Positions 35,977-43,825 of a DNA stretch of 48,989 bases are shown one piece after another (the stretch's first letter is position 1; each line of letters opens with the position of its first letter). Below the pieces are notes generated by a model. The model searched no databases and was not told the DNA's origin. It saw nothing but the letters and a program-made list of their open reading frames with translations. This DNA comes from Armatimonadota bacterium (GTDB lineage Bacteria > Armatimonadota > UBA5829). The position numbers and the translations under genes were made by a program. The stretch is from assembly GCA_023474015.1 (NCBI GenBank), contig JAMCYN010000168.1:1-48989 (forward strand), read 5' to 3'.

Positions 35977-36141
35977 ATGAAAAACGGGATGATAACAATA
36001 ATTTTGGCGGTGCTCGTGCTGATGCAGTTCGACGACTTCGAGAATCCGAGCACCCTCGACTGGGTGAAGTTCGGCCTGATCGCCGTGGCGGTGGTCTTGA
36101 ATCTGGTTGTCGTGTTCAGGGGTAAAGGCAATGAGGATTAA
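35977..36141 (+). CDS. 54-residue two-helix membrane protein
   Basis: ATG 35977 to TAA 36139-36141. It is made of two hydrophobic segments (MITIILAVLVLMQ and FGLIAVAVVLNLVVVF) around an acidic loop (FDDFENPSTLDW), ending in FRGKGNED. The ribosome binding site is poor. Its end overlaps the start of the HTH gene at 36131 by 11 bases, indicating coupling. The function is unknown. Confidence 0.6.
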   Translation: MKNGMITIILAVLVLMQFDDFENPSTLDWVKFGLIAVAVVLNLVVVFRGKGNED

Positions 36142-36331
36142 CAGCAAAGAGGAGCTCTTCGAGTTCCTGGATAAGAATCTGGTGACGTCCGCCGAGGCTG
36201 CGGCCATGTTGGGCTGCTCAACGCAGAACATTGACGACTTGAAGCGTCGTGGGAAACTGCGAGCAGTCTACGCGACAAAATACGTCAGGCTGTTTCTGCG
36301 CGAGGATATCGAAGCTCGAATGCAGAAGTGA
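36131..36331 (+). CDS. Excisionase-like helix-turn-helix protein
   Basis: 66 residues from ATG 36131. The sequence VTSAEAAAMLGCSTQNIDDLKRRG is (in pieces) the winged MerR/excisionase-type HTH, followed by KLRAVYATKYVRLFLREDIEARM, the usual wing and helix. Such proteins act as excisionases or small regulators. Being under the operator-controlled promoter at 35770, it may control its own operon or prophage excision. Confidence 0.8.
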   Translation: MRINSKEELFEFLDKNLVTSAEAAAMLGCSTQNIDDLKRRGKLRAVYATKYVRLFLREDIEARMQK

Positions 36332-36334
36332 AAG

Positions 36335-36376
36335 ACGGCCCCGGCGGGCGAAAGGAGTAAGACCCGCCGGGGCCGT
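36335..36376. terminator. Bidirectional terminator between the HTH gene and the lysis cassette
   Basis: ACGGCCCCGGCGGG (36335-36348) pairs perfectly with CCCGCCGGGGCCGT (36363-36376), a 14-bp stem with a 14-base loop between convergent genes. Confidence 0.75.
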
Positions 36377-36391
36377 TGGTAAATACGGGGC

Positions 36392-36814
36392 CTAATCATC
36401 CGCCGGCAGAAACACATACGCCACGCGCCAGCGCCACCAGAGGCTCATGGTGTATTTCGTGTTGGCGACATGGACGTTGGTGCTCGGCTTGTAGATGGCG
36501 ATGTGTCCGGCGAACCTCATATACTTGGGCAGGAATGCGCACAATTTGAAGTACACGAGGCAGGGCCGATCCAGCGGCAGCACCTTCGCCGAAGTGCCCA
36601 GCAGCTTCCACCCCCACCGACCGGGATTCGCCGCGAGTGTCTTGCCGTTGTCGATGGCGAGCATGCCCTTATAGTCAACGTTGGAGACGGGCAATTTCAA
36701 GCCCTCCTCTTTCAGGGCATAGCGCACCGCCTCAAGGCAGCGGTTTTTCGTGTTGCCTGAATTGTTCCTTTGCCAGTCAAGTAGATGTCCGATGGCGTCC
36801 CACAACTTTTTCAA
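36392..36814 (-). CDS. Probable phage endolysin with Cys-His catalytic pair
   Basis: 140 residues, ATG 36814, overlapping the stop of the preceding gene by four bases. An N-terminal NRCLEAVRYAL helix places Cys26 as nucleophile, and RFAGHIAIYKP places His104 at the start of a strand, with Asn118 or His115 as third residue. This is the layout of NlpC/P60 and CHAP peptidoglycan peptidases. Direct family recognition was not possible from motifs alone. It is last in a four-gene lysis-like cassette, which supports the role. Confidence 0.55.
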   Translation of the reverse strand: MKKLWDAIGHLLDWQRNNSGNTKNRCLEAVRYALKEEGLKLPVSNVDYKGMLAIDNGKTLAANPGRWGWKLLGTSAKVLPLDRPCLVYFKLCAFLPKYMRFAGHIAIYKPSTNVHVANTKYTMSLWWRWRVAYVFLPADD

Positions 36815-37041
36815 TCCAGCACCTCCAACGCGCCGTCAACCCACTCCCGCGCCTGTATGACCTGCGTCGAGTTTGGTTCGGCAAGCGACGCTATCTCTAC
36901 CGCCTGCCGGACGGCGTATAGGTCCCGGCGCAATTGAGTCCTCTGCTTAGAGGATATGACCGCGATCAGCAGGCCGAACACCGTCTGCGCGTCCGTGCGC
37001 CCGCCCTTAATCCAGCGCCATGCCTTCCTGAAGACGTTCAT
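36811..37041 (-). CDS. Small helical protein of the lysis cassette
   Basis: 76 residues from ATG 37041, which forms an ATGA overlap with the holin-like gene. It has a basic N terminus (NVFRKAWRWIKGGR), a moderately hydrophobic helix (TVFGLLIAVISS) and a charged helical C terminus. It could be a second lysis factor or an amphipathic membrane-associated accessory protein. No family was recognised. Confidence 0.6.
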   Translation of the reverse strand: MNVFRKAWRWIKGGRTDAQTVFGLLIAVISSKQRTQLRRDLYAVRQAVEIASLAEPNSTQVIQAREWVDGALEVLD

Positions 37042-37226
37042 GGCTGCGCCGCCGTTGTCGCGTAGGTCAGCAGCGCCTTGATGAGCGCCGCCACAAGGCT
37101 GGCCCCGAAGAGCTTCCAAAATAGAGGGTTGTCGTGAGACGGCATTGTGGTGGCCAGATTGGCGGCCGTGGAGTAGATCATGAACTTCAGAAAGGTCATT
37201 ATAGCCGCGGGTATTCTTGTCTTCAT
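37038..37226 (-). CDS. Holin-like protein
   Basis: 62 residues with two hydrophobic segments (AAIMTFLKFMIYSTAANLA and LFWKLFGASLVAALIKALLTY). It sits between a membrane/coiled-coil protein and the probable endolysin, with four-base overlaps on both sides. Size, topology and place fit a phage holin that opens the inner membrane at lysis. Confidence 0.6.
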   Translation of the reverse strand: MKTRIPAAIMTFLKFMIYSTAANLATTMPSHDNPLFWKLFGASLVAALIKALLTYATTAAQP

Positions 37227-37528
37227 AATAGCGGTCCTTTCTCACGTGCGCTCCTGCACGTGGACACCATCTCCTGCATGCACAAACTCTGCTGCCGGTA
37301 AGCTTCCATCATTTCCTTGTGCTCCGCCAAGCGACTTTCGTTGAGTTGTCGAATCGACTCCGAAAACTCTTCGCTCATTCGCATGATCGTGCTTAGATGA
37401 ATTTCGCGTTCGCTGTCGCGACTCGTACCCATTCGGTTCATGGCGCTGATAAACATCGCGGTGGCCACGATCACGGCCACGGCCGCCGGGATAGATACAA
37501 GCGCGGGGTGTGACAGAAGAGATTGCAT
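37223..37528 (-). CDS. Membrane-anchored coiled-coil protein of the lysis cassette
   Basis: 101 residues from ATG 37528, with GGAGG eight bases upstream. One N-terminal membrane helix (LVSIPAAVAVIVATAMFISA) is followed by a long charged helix (SEEFSESIRQLNESRLAEHKEM in part) and two cysteines. The layout resembles XhlA-like or spanin-like accessory lysis proteins. A 22-residue extension to 37594 is possible but lacks a ribosome binding site. Confidence 0.6.
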   Translation of the reverse strand: MQSLLSHPALVSIPAAVAVIVATAMFISAMNRMGTSRDSEREIHLSTIMRMSEEFSESIRQLNESRLAEHKEMMEAYRQQSLCMQEMVSTCRSAREKGPLL

Positions 37529-37595
37529 CACAGGAACCTCCGGTTGAATAGAATAGCCCCGGCAGCCGCCGAGGCCGACTAGATATGTGAGCATG

Positions 37596-40448
37596 TCACC
37601 GCTTTATTGTGACCAAGGCCAGGGCATGGTTCCGGACCTGCATCGCCGCGACGATGGGGTCGTATGAACCGTAGAGCAAATCTCCGCCCGATGTCGCGCA
37701 GAGAAGTGAACCGTCCGAGGCAGCGCACAGCAGCGCGCCCTCGTTCACATGAGCGACCTCAAACTCATGCACGTAGTCATCCAGCGGATAGCAGTAGCTG
37801 TCGATGTAGGTGTCATAGCCTCCGGTTACCGCGGGCAGCGCGGAGTCCAGCACAAGATGCGTGCCGTCGATAGAAGCGACGGTCTTAAATCGACCATCTG
37901 GGCCTCCGATCTCATACAGACCAAACCAGAGCGAGCACCCGACGTAGCTCGCGGCGCTGTAGAGTTTGCTCCCGACGACGACCCATGTGCCGTCCGAGGC
38001 GATATCAGTGATTTGCCACGACTCCGAATGTGGTTGGTCCAACGGGCCGGTAACCACAAACCCCTTGGGGTCGGTTTGCAGGGTCTCCTCGGAGAGCATT
38101 ACACCCCCATCGCGGATGTATTTCCGGTGGATGATGTCCGTGATTCCAGGCGGCCCTCCCGGGTCTATGACGCGAATGATCGAATGCCCCTTGAGCCACT
38201 TGGTCAACGAGAATGCATACACCGGATATTCCAGCGGCAGGGATATTGCCCCGAGGTAACCGACTGCGCTGAACGATACAGAGTCATGGCCGTGATACCA
38301 GCCGGGCGTCAGATATGTCCCGTATGCGGTCCCCGTCCCTGTGGGATAGCTCTTCTCGACCATCCCGCTCAAGGGTGTCAGGAACCGGTCATCATTGACC
38401 GAGAGGATTTCGTGATACCAGACCGTGCTCGGGGAGCCTGGGCTTTCCCAGCGGTGCATTGAGCATAACTCGGCGGCCACCACGCCATCAACCAGCACTA
38501 TCCCCGATTGCTCGTAGACGTCGATCAGTTCCCTCGGCGGGTCAGGCTCTGCGACCATGGTCGTCAGGTAGTTATCCGACTCCCGATCATCGCCGATGAT
38601 GCTCCCGACATACGGCCCATGGCCGTAGATATAGACATCGAGCGACCCACCCTCGGCCTCGGTGAGCCGCTTGAGGGTGATCGTGTCGAAATAGTATGTC
38701 TTGCCGTTCCGCAAGCCGATCAGCTTCATCGTGCCTGGGTTCCGCACCCCCCAGGCCCAGGGCGCGGTCGGGTTATTCAGCGCGGCGGCCGTGGTGTCGG
38801 ATACTAGATCGAGGCTGTCGGGCGCGGACAGATCGACACGGTAACTCGTCGGGGAGATATTCCACTGATGCCCACACGCCTCCCATTGTATCCCCTCGGT
38901 ATCGTCGGCGGTATAGATTATGTCCGCATACCGCGCGCCCGCGAGCGTCGTGGATGTCGCGGAGAAATCCTTTGTGATCGTCGGCGTGCCGCTCGTCACC
39001 ACGACCTTCAGCTTGCCGCCCTCGATGCTCAGGTCTGCAGTTCCCCCGGAGACCGACCAGCCGGAGGTGTCGAAATCGTGCACGACTTTCGTGTAGGGCG
39101 CGGAGATCTGTAGGATGTTGGTCCCTACCCCCGCGAGCGTCACCGGAGAATTGATGTCGATACGCCCATCGTTGTGCCCGGAGAAATTGACCCCCCATGT
39201 GGTATCATCGTCCGGCAGGGTTTCGTCCTTCGGAAACCACGGATTGCGTGTCGCCGCAAGATTCGTGATTACATCCGGCCCGTGCACGCTCGGGAGATCG
39301 TTTTTACTGTCGCTGCTGTCATCGAGAGAGAGATAGACGCTCCACTGGCCGTCAAACGTCCGAGATGTCGAGAAGTAGCCGCTGGCATTCGTATTCGTGG
39401 TTACCGCAGGAGTTGCAGACTCCCCAATCTCAATAGTCATCCCCGACACAGGATCACCGTTGAGGTGATAGACATACCCCGAGTGCGTATATGTAAGCGC
39501 CCCGGTCAGCAAGGTCAGGGTGGCGTAGGAGGAAGCAGTAGCCGAGTTGCCGACCGCCCCCGTGGATTTGAATGTTATAACTCCGCCCACCACGGTTAAG
39601 GAGTCGTTGATGGTGAACCCGCCAACGCCGAGAGTCCCACTCAGATTCGGGGCAAGCCCAACTACGGAAGGAAAGTTCGTAAATGCCACCGTCCCGACAG
39701 CCACGGGGACGCCATCCTCCAACGGATAGGTCCACCAGCTCAATTCAGGCAGGGCGGTCCACTCGGTAATATCTACCTGACCCTCCCCAAGCCCTTGCAC
39801 GAACTGAGCATCCCACGCGGCGCGCTCGGTTGGGTCCGTGGGCCGCTCGATCACTATCTCGTTGCTGAATGCACCCATAACCTGAGTGATCGTGCAATTG
39901 CCTGTAGGCACATAGTAGACCTCGGCACTATGAGAAAGGCCGTATGGCGATTGTCCGGTGTGTCCGCGCCATATTTTTGTTAGAGCCGATGCCTCGGTAG
40001 TCTCCGCGAATATCTCGACCGGGATCTCAACCGTAAGTGAGCAACTGATCGAATCGTTTTCGTCGATGCCTGCGTATATCCCGCTGACGAAATCGAACGT
40101 TCCGATCTCAATGCGATGGGTATAGCTGGGCGCGGGAATGTCGACATAGTCCAGATACGCCCATAGGTGACATCGCATATTCGGCGTCGTGAGCATTTCG
40201 GGGCAGGTCAAAGTTTCTTCGAGCGCCTCGAACTCCGCTTTGATCTCGACATTCATCAATCCCATCGGCTGGATGGACGCCACCCACTGGCCGAGGAAGC
40301 CCGTTATTACATAGGCATCCGCGTAGTACACTGGCGGAGCGTCACACCATACCGCGTCCACGGTGGGATACCCGGAAAGCAGCCTGCACTTGACCGTCCC
40401 GGAGATCGTTCGGGTGAGCGTTGTTGTCCCCAGGCTAATAACGGCCAT
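37596..40448 (-). CDS. Large tail-tip or receptor-binding protein
   Basis: 950 residues, the largest phage gene in view. It is beta-rich throughout, with repeated Gly/Ser/Thr-Val patterns. About residues 300-390 form a carboxypeptidase-regulatory-like (Ig-type) domain (GYVYHLNGDPVSGMTIEIG then TNTNASGYFSTSRTFDGQW), a common carbohydrate-contacting module in tail proteins. The C terminus has two near-identical units, GALLCAASDGSLLCATSGG. Its position after the distal-tail genes and before lysis suggests host recognition. No specific family was recognised. Confidence 0.65.
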   Translation of the reverse strand: MAVISLGTTTLTRTISGTVKCRLLSGYPTVDAVWCDAPPVYYADAYVITGFLGQWVASIQPMGLMNVEIKAEFEALEETLTCPEMLTTPNMRCHLWAYLDYVDIPAPSYTHRIEIGTFDFVSGIYAGIDENDSISCSLTVEIPVEIFAETTEASALTKIWRGHTGQSPYGLSHSAEVYYVPTGNCTITQVMGAFSNEIVIERPTDPTERAAWDAQFVQGLGEGQVDITEWTALPELSWWTYPLEDGVPVAVGTVAFTNFPSVVGLAPNLSGTLGVGGFTINDSLTVVGGVITFKSTGAVGNSATASSYATLTLLTGALTYTHSGYVYHLNGDPVSGMTIEIGESATPAVTTNTNASGYFSTSRTFDGQWSVYLSLDDSSDSKNDLPSVHGPDVITNLAATRNPWFPKDETLPDDDTTWGVNFSGHNDGRIDINSPVTLAGVGTNILQISAPYTKVVHDFDTSGWSVSGGTADLSIEGGKLKVVVTSGTPTITKDFSATSTTLAGARYADIIYTADDTEGIQWEACGHQWNISPTSYRVDLSAPDSLDLVSDTTAAALNNPTAPWAWGVRNPGTMKLIGLRNGKTYYFDTITLKRLTEAEGGSLDVYIYGHGPYVGSIIGDDRESDNYLTTMVAEPDPPRELIDVYEQSGIVLVDGVVAAELCSMHRWESPGSPSTVWYHEILSVNDDRFLTPLSGMVEKSYPTGTGTAYGTYLTPGWYHGHDSVSFSAVGYLGAISLPLEYPVYAFSLTKWLKGHSIIRVIDPGGPPGITDIIHRKYIRDGGVMLSEETLQTDPKGFVVTGPLDQPHSESWQITDIASDGTWVVVGSKLYSAASYVGCSLWFGLYEIGGPDGRFKTVASIDGTHLVLDSALPAVTGGYDTYIDSYCYPLDDYVHEFEVAHVNEGALLCAASDGSLLCATSGGDLLYGSYDPIVAAMQVRNHALALVTIKR

Positions 40449-40674
40449 CAGGCACGACCCTTCTGCAGCAGCATCGACAACGCCGCCCGCACTTCGGGCA
40501 ATGCGCCGAATCTCCGGCCCCCATCAATAGCTCTCGCACATCAGGCTCGCGTCCGTGCTCACGAACAAACACCTCGCGCGCCGTGAACCGGCCGTGCGAT
40601 GCGCAGTAATACGCCAGGCAGACGGACCGCTTGGGTGGAATTGTAGAGCCAATCGAAACGTCAGGCAATCTCAA
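40435..40674 (-). CDS. Small cysteine-rich phage protein
   Basis: 79 residues. The C-terminal third holds a dense cluster, CPKCGRRCRCCCRR, typical of a zinc-binding knuckle, with two further Cys residues near the N terminus (VCLAYYCASHG). It overlaps the 950-residue gene start by 14 bases and lies in the tail region. The role is unknown; similar genes may fold a DNA- or protein-binding zinc ribbon. Confidence 0.5.
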   Translation of the reverse strand: MRLPDVSIGSTIPPKRSVCLAYYCASHGRFTAREVFVREHGREPDVRELLMGAGDSAHCPKCGRRCRCCCRRVVPDGRY

Positions 40675-40678
40675 CTCC

Positions 40679-41095
40679 TTACGTATGCGCGACGGCGGTT
40701 GTGATGAGGGTGAGCGGGTCGGACTCCTGGCCGATGGAGACCAGGTTGCCGCCCTTGTCGTATGTGAAGAGCCGCGTGCGGAAAGTGAGCTTGTGATCAG
40801 TCTTGTTATATTCGATATCCGTCACAACCTCCACCGTCACCGGGCAGCGGTCGGTGGCCTTGGCCCAATCGTCCGTGTCCCTCGTCGCCTGCACGTGCGC
40901 CAGGTCCTGCGGCGTGCCCCCCGAATTGCTCTCCTTGCGAGCCGTGCCGCCCGGAAGCTGCTTCACCGATATCGCAATCCCGCCGGGCGTCGGTTGAACG
41001 GTCACCCCCGGCCCGCCGGTTATGTTCTCCAATCGCCGCAGCCGCGCCTCGACAAGGTCGATACGCTTATGAGCCTGAGTATCACCTATACCCAT
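40679..41095 (-). CDS. Tail-region protein with N-terminal coiled coil
   Basis: 138 residues, ATG 41095 overlapping the upstream stop by one base. It starts with a helical, trimer-like segment (HKRIDLVEARLRRLENI) followed by GPGVTVQPTPGGIAISV and a beta-rich C terminus. Such a layout is common in small fibre or baseplate-attached phage proteins. Not assigned to a family. Confidence 0.6.
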   Translation of the reverse strand: MGIGDTQAHKRIDLVEARLRRLENITGGPGVTVQPTPGGIAISVKQLPGGTARKESNSGGTPQDLAHVQATRDTDDWAKATDRCPVTVEVVTDIEYNKTDHKLTFRTRLFTYDKGGNLVSIGQESDPLTLITTAVAHT

Positions 41096-41931
41096 CAGCC
41101 GTCACCGATTTTCTTCGGCAGCCCAAGCACCGCCGCGAAGTCGCATGTGCCGTATCGATATGCTCCGCCATTCGTGGGCTTGTCCCAGCCACATGTCCCA
41201 GAGACATACGCCTCCTGGCCGGTGACCTGATTCACCCATACGGGCGTGCCGATCTTTGCCGAGTCCGTTGTGTAGTACGGCTCACCTGCGTCGATGTGCT
41301 GCCAAACGATGGGGTTCCCGTCGATATCGAGCGCCTGAAGCTTCTTTCGCCAAGCCTGGTTGTGGCTGCGGTCGCGAATGGTGAACTTATAAGTGGTGGC
41401 GACGGCTATGATATCGCCATTAATATCATAGCTCTCGGATGTAGACGCGCCGTCGAAGCGCATGTTCTCAACGGCATAGCCTCGGAACACCTTGGAGTTG
41501 ACCTTGTTCATCGCCTCGAGGATTTTCTCCTCCGGCGGTCCAGGTTCGCGAACCCGAATCGTATAGATGCCGACGGGGCTCGATGTCGGAATCTGATCGG
41601 TCACCGGCGTGCCGGCGGTCTCCCATGTCCAGCCCTCGGTATAGTCGCCCGTCTCGAGGCCGTAGTCGAGCGACACCTCGCAAAACTCCTCGGCTAGTTG
41701 CCGCTCGGTGGAGTAGTATGCCGTATACTCGCCGACGTTGTAGTCGATCTCATTGGCGCTGATATGCACGCATCGCAAGTATGCGTTGTCCGGCCACGCG
41801 TCGCCGCGCTTTGGCAGGCTGGCAATCGGCGCCGGGTCGATGTCGGTCCAGTCGCAGATATACACGATCTTGCCGGTGAGACCCTTCTCGTCGTGATTCA
41901 GTTCCCGCCGTGTCCGCTCGCCGTAAATCAC
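41095..41931 (-). CDS. Tail-tip protein of unknown family
   Basis: 278 residues directly after the tape measure gene in transcription order, where siphophages encode distal tail proteins. It is beta-rich and has 12 or more aromatic pairs such as GWTWET and QAWRKKL. Two cysteines near the C terminus flank GWDKPTNGGAYRYG. A distal-tail or hub role is inferred from position only. Confidence 0.6.
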   Translation of the reverse strand: MIYGERTRRELNHDEKGLTGKIVYICDWTDIDPAPIASLPKRGDAWPDNAYLRCVHISANEIDYNVGEYTAYYSTERQLAEEFCEVSLDYGLETGDYTEGWTWETAGTPVTDQIPTSSPVGIYTIRVREPGPPEEKILEAMNKVNSKVFRGYAVENMRFDGASTSESYDINGDIIAVATTYKFTIRDRSHNQAWRKKLQALDIDGNPIVWQHIDAGEPYYTTDSAKIGTPVWVNQVTGQEAYVSGTCGWDKPTNGGAYRYGTCDFAAVLGLPKKIGDG

Positions 41932-41945
41932 GATGACACCGCCGT

Positions 41946-41980
41946 TCCGTCATTCCGAGCGCAGTCGAGGAATCTGCTTT
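41946..41980. repeat. Dispersed repeat GTCATTCCGAGCGCAGTCGAG in the tail operon
   Basis: This word followed by GAATCTGCTTTTC sits between the tape measure stop and the next gene. A related AAGAATCTGCTTTTA occurs at 48133-48147 near other repeats. Confidence 0.5.
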
Positions 41981-43825
41981 TCACGACGACACCGCCGGGG
42001 CATTGATTTTCTTGAGTTCCTGGATTTGGGTGTCCATGCGTTGCAGCATCTGCTGCATATAGTTCAACTGCTGTGCCTGCGCGCCTGCGGCAGGGGCAAC
42101 CGGCGTGGAAGTAGCGTTTTCCAATGTTCTCATGGAGCCGCCATACACAGATCCGTTCCCCTTGATCTCCTTAATCCTCTCTCTTACCACCTCAATCCGC
42201 TTCGATGTACGTTGAATCTCGGCCCTCTCTTCGTGAGCTGCGGCACGATTCATGGCGCTGCCATAGTTCCACCAGTTTGACTTTGCCTCTACTTTGTTCA
42301 GGCGTTCCTTCGCTTCGTTGCGCTGGTCGTAAAGCTGCCGGAGTTGGCTCTCCGATCTATGGAGATCAGCTCCGCGCAGTTGTTCTTTATATTTGCTCAA
42401 GCTTGCATTGAGTGCGTCGACAGCATCCTTATCGCGCCATACCTTTTCGGCCATCTGGTCGACTTCCGCGCCGACTCGCTGCACCTGATAAACAAAGAGC
42501 GCAACCCCCGCAGCGGCAAGAGTCAGCGCGCCGCCCAAACCGCCAAGAGCCGACTTCGCGCTCTTCATCGCACCTCCCGACTTTTTTAGCCTATCTTGCA
42601 CGGTTCCCAGCACGTCCACAAACGACTTCCAGCCCTGCGCCATCTGGCCGATTACCATTAGCAAAGGGCCAGCGGCGGCGGCCATTCCCGCGAATGCCAG
42701 CACGGCGGTCTGCGCCGGGCCGGGGAGCGCGGCGAAAGCCTGAGCCATCTTTCCGACCATTCCCAGTAAGGGTTGTAGAGCCTGGAGCGCCGCCTGAGCC
42801 GCCGGAATAATAGCAGTCCCCAAGTCCGTCATCGCGGCTCTTGCGTTGTCCTTAAAGGTCGACCACTGACCCAGAAGAGTCTTCGACTGCTTCTCCATCA
42901 TCCCGGCGAACTTTGTGCTCATACCGGACAGCACCGCGTCTATCCCCTGTGCCGCACTGATCTGGCCCTTTTCGGCCATCTTCATGGCCTCGGGGATGGT
43001 CACGCCTATCTTGTCCGCCAGCATCTGCCATGCCGGTATTCCAAGTTCGGCGAGCTGCATCATCTCCTCGGCTGACACTTTTCCCTTGGCTTTCATCTGC
43101 CCAAGGGCCGTCGTTACTCGTGATATTTCCGCCTCGCCGCCGCCCAGAGCCGAAACCGCGTCGCCGATACTGCGCATCATCGGTATGATCTGCTTGGCCT
43201 CGAACCCGAATGCAAGCAGCTTCCGGCTTGAGTCCATAAGGCCAGGGAGTTCAAAGGGGGTTGCCGCAGCGAACTCACGGAGTTCCTTGATGAACGTCTT
43301 CGCCTTCTCGGCGCTCCCCAACAGAGTTGTGAATGCCAGTTCACTCTGCTCCATCTCACCGGCGAACTTCAGCATTGCGGCTCCGGCCGCGATGATGGGC
43401 GCCGTGACAAACATCGACATCGACCTGCCAAATCCCGACATCCGTTCCCCGGCGCGCTTGAGCGAATCGTCTGCGGTCTTAGCTAACCGCTCAAGCTCTT
43501 TTCTTGCCGGCCCGGTGGAATCCTTTATGAGCTTGATCTGCTTGTTCAGCCCGGCGAGCGTGCCCTGGAGTTTCTTGGCGTCCTCGCTGTCGGGAGCGGC
43601 CTTCAGCAGCGCCATGCGCGTTTCTTGGGCCCGCGCTTTTAGTGCCTGCATCTGGCTGGAAAGTTGCTTCCATTGCTCGAGGTCAACCTTCACCCGCGCG
43701 GACTTTTGCATCTCCACAGCGGCCTTGGCCATCTCGGCCTTGGTCTGCTGGAGTACCTGCTTCGCGCCCTTGTTATCCAGGCTAAACTCGCCGTATATAC
43801 CGCCTATGTTGATGCCCTTAGCCAT
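41981..43825 (-). CDS. Phage tail tape measure protein
   Basis: 614 residues. An N-terminal coiled coil (about 20-145) is followed by the tape-measure N-terminal signature (FAGEMEQSELAFTTLLGSAE, AAATPFELPGLMDSS, GKVSAEEMMQLAELGIPAW). A hydrophobic central region (PAQTAVLAFAGMAAAAGPLL, GGLGGALTLAAAGVALFV) and a C-terminal coiled coil complete it. At about 1.5 angstrom per residue it predicts a tail of roughly 90 nm. Its start lies eight bases inside the end of the frameshifted chaperone frame, the classic arrangement. Confidence 0.92.
   Translation of the reverse strand: MAKGINIGGIYGEFSLDNKGAKQVLQQTKAEMAKAAVEMQKSARVKVDLEQWKQLSSQMQALKARAQETRMALLKAAPDSEDAKKLQGTLAGLNKQIKLIKDSTGPARKELERLAKTADDSLKRAGERMSGFGRSMSMFVTAPIIAAGAAMLKFAGEMEQSELAFTTLLGSAEKAKTFIKELREFAAATPFELPGLMDSSRKLLAFGFEAKQIIPMMRSIGDAVSALGGGEAEISRVTTALGQMKAKGKVSAEEMMQLAELGIPAWQMLADKIGVTIPEAMKMAEKGQISAAQGIDAVLSGMSTKFAGMMEKQSKTLLGQWSTFKDNARAAMTDLGTAIIPAAQAALQALQPLLGMVGKMAQAFAALPGPAQTAVLAFAGMAAAAGPLLMVIGQMAQGWKSFVDVLGTVQDRLKKSGGAMKSAKSALGGLGGALTLAAAGVALFVYQVQRVGAEVDQMAEKVWRDKDAVDALNASLSKYKEQLRGADLHRSESQLRQLYDQRNEAKERLNKVEAKSNWWNYGSAMNRAAAHEERAEIQRTSKRIEVVRERIKEIKGNGSVYGGSMRTLENATSTPVAPAAGAQAQQLNYMQQMLQRMDTQIQELKKINAPAVSS

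Noticed and set aside
36811..37245. Longer 144-residue version of the small lysis-cassette protein
   Set aside because: The first 68 residues are the holin-like gene read in another frame; ATG 37041 with an ATGA overlap is the natural start.
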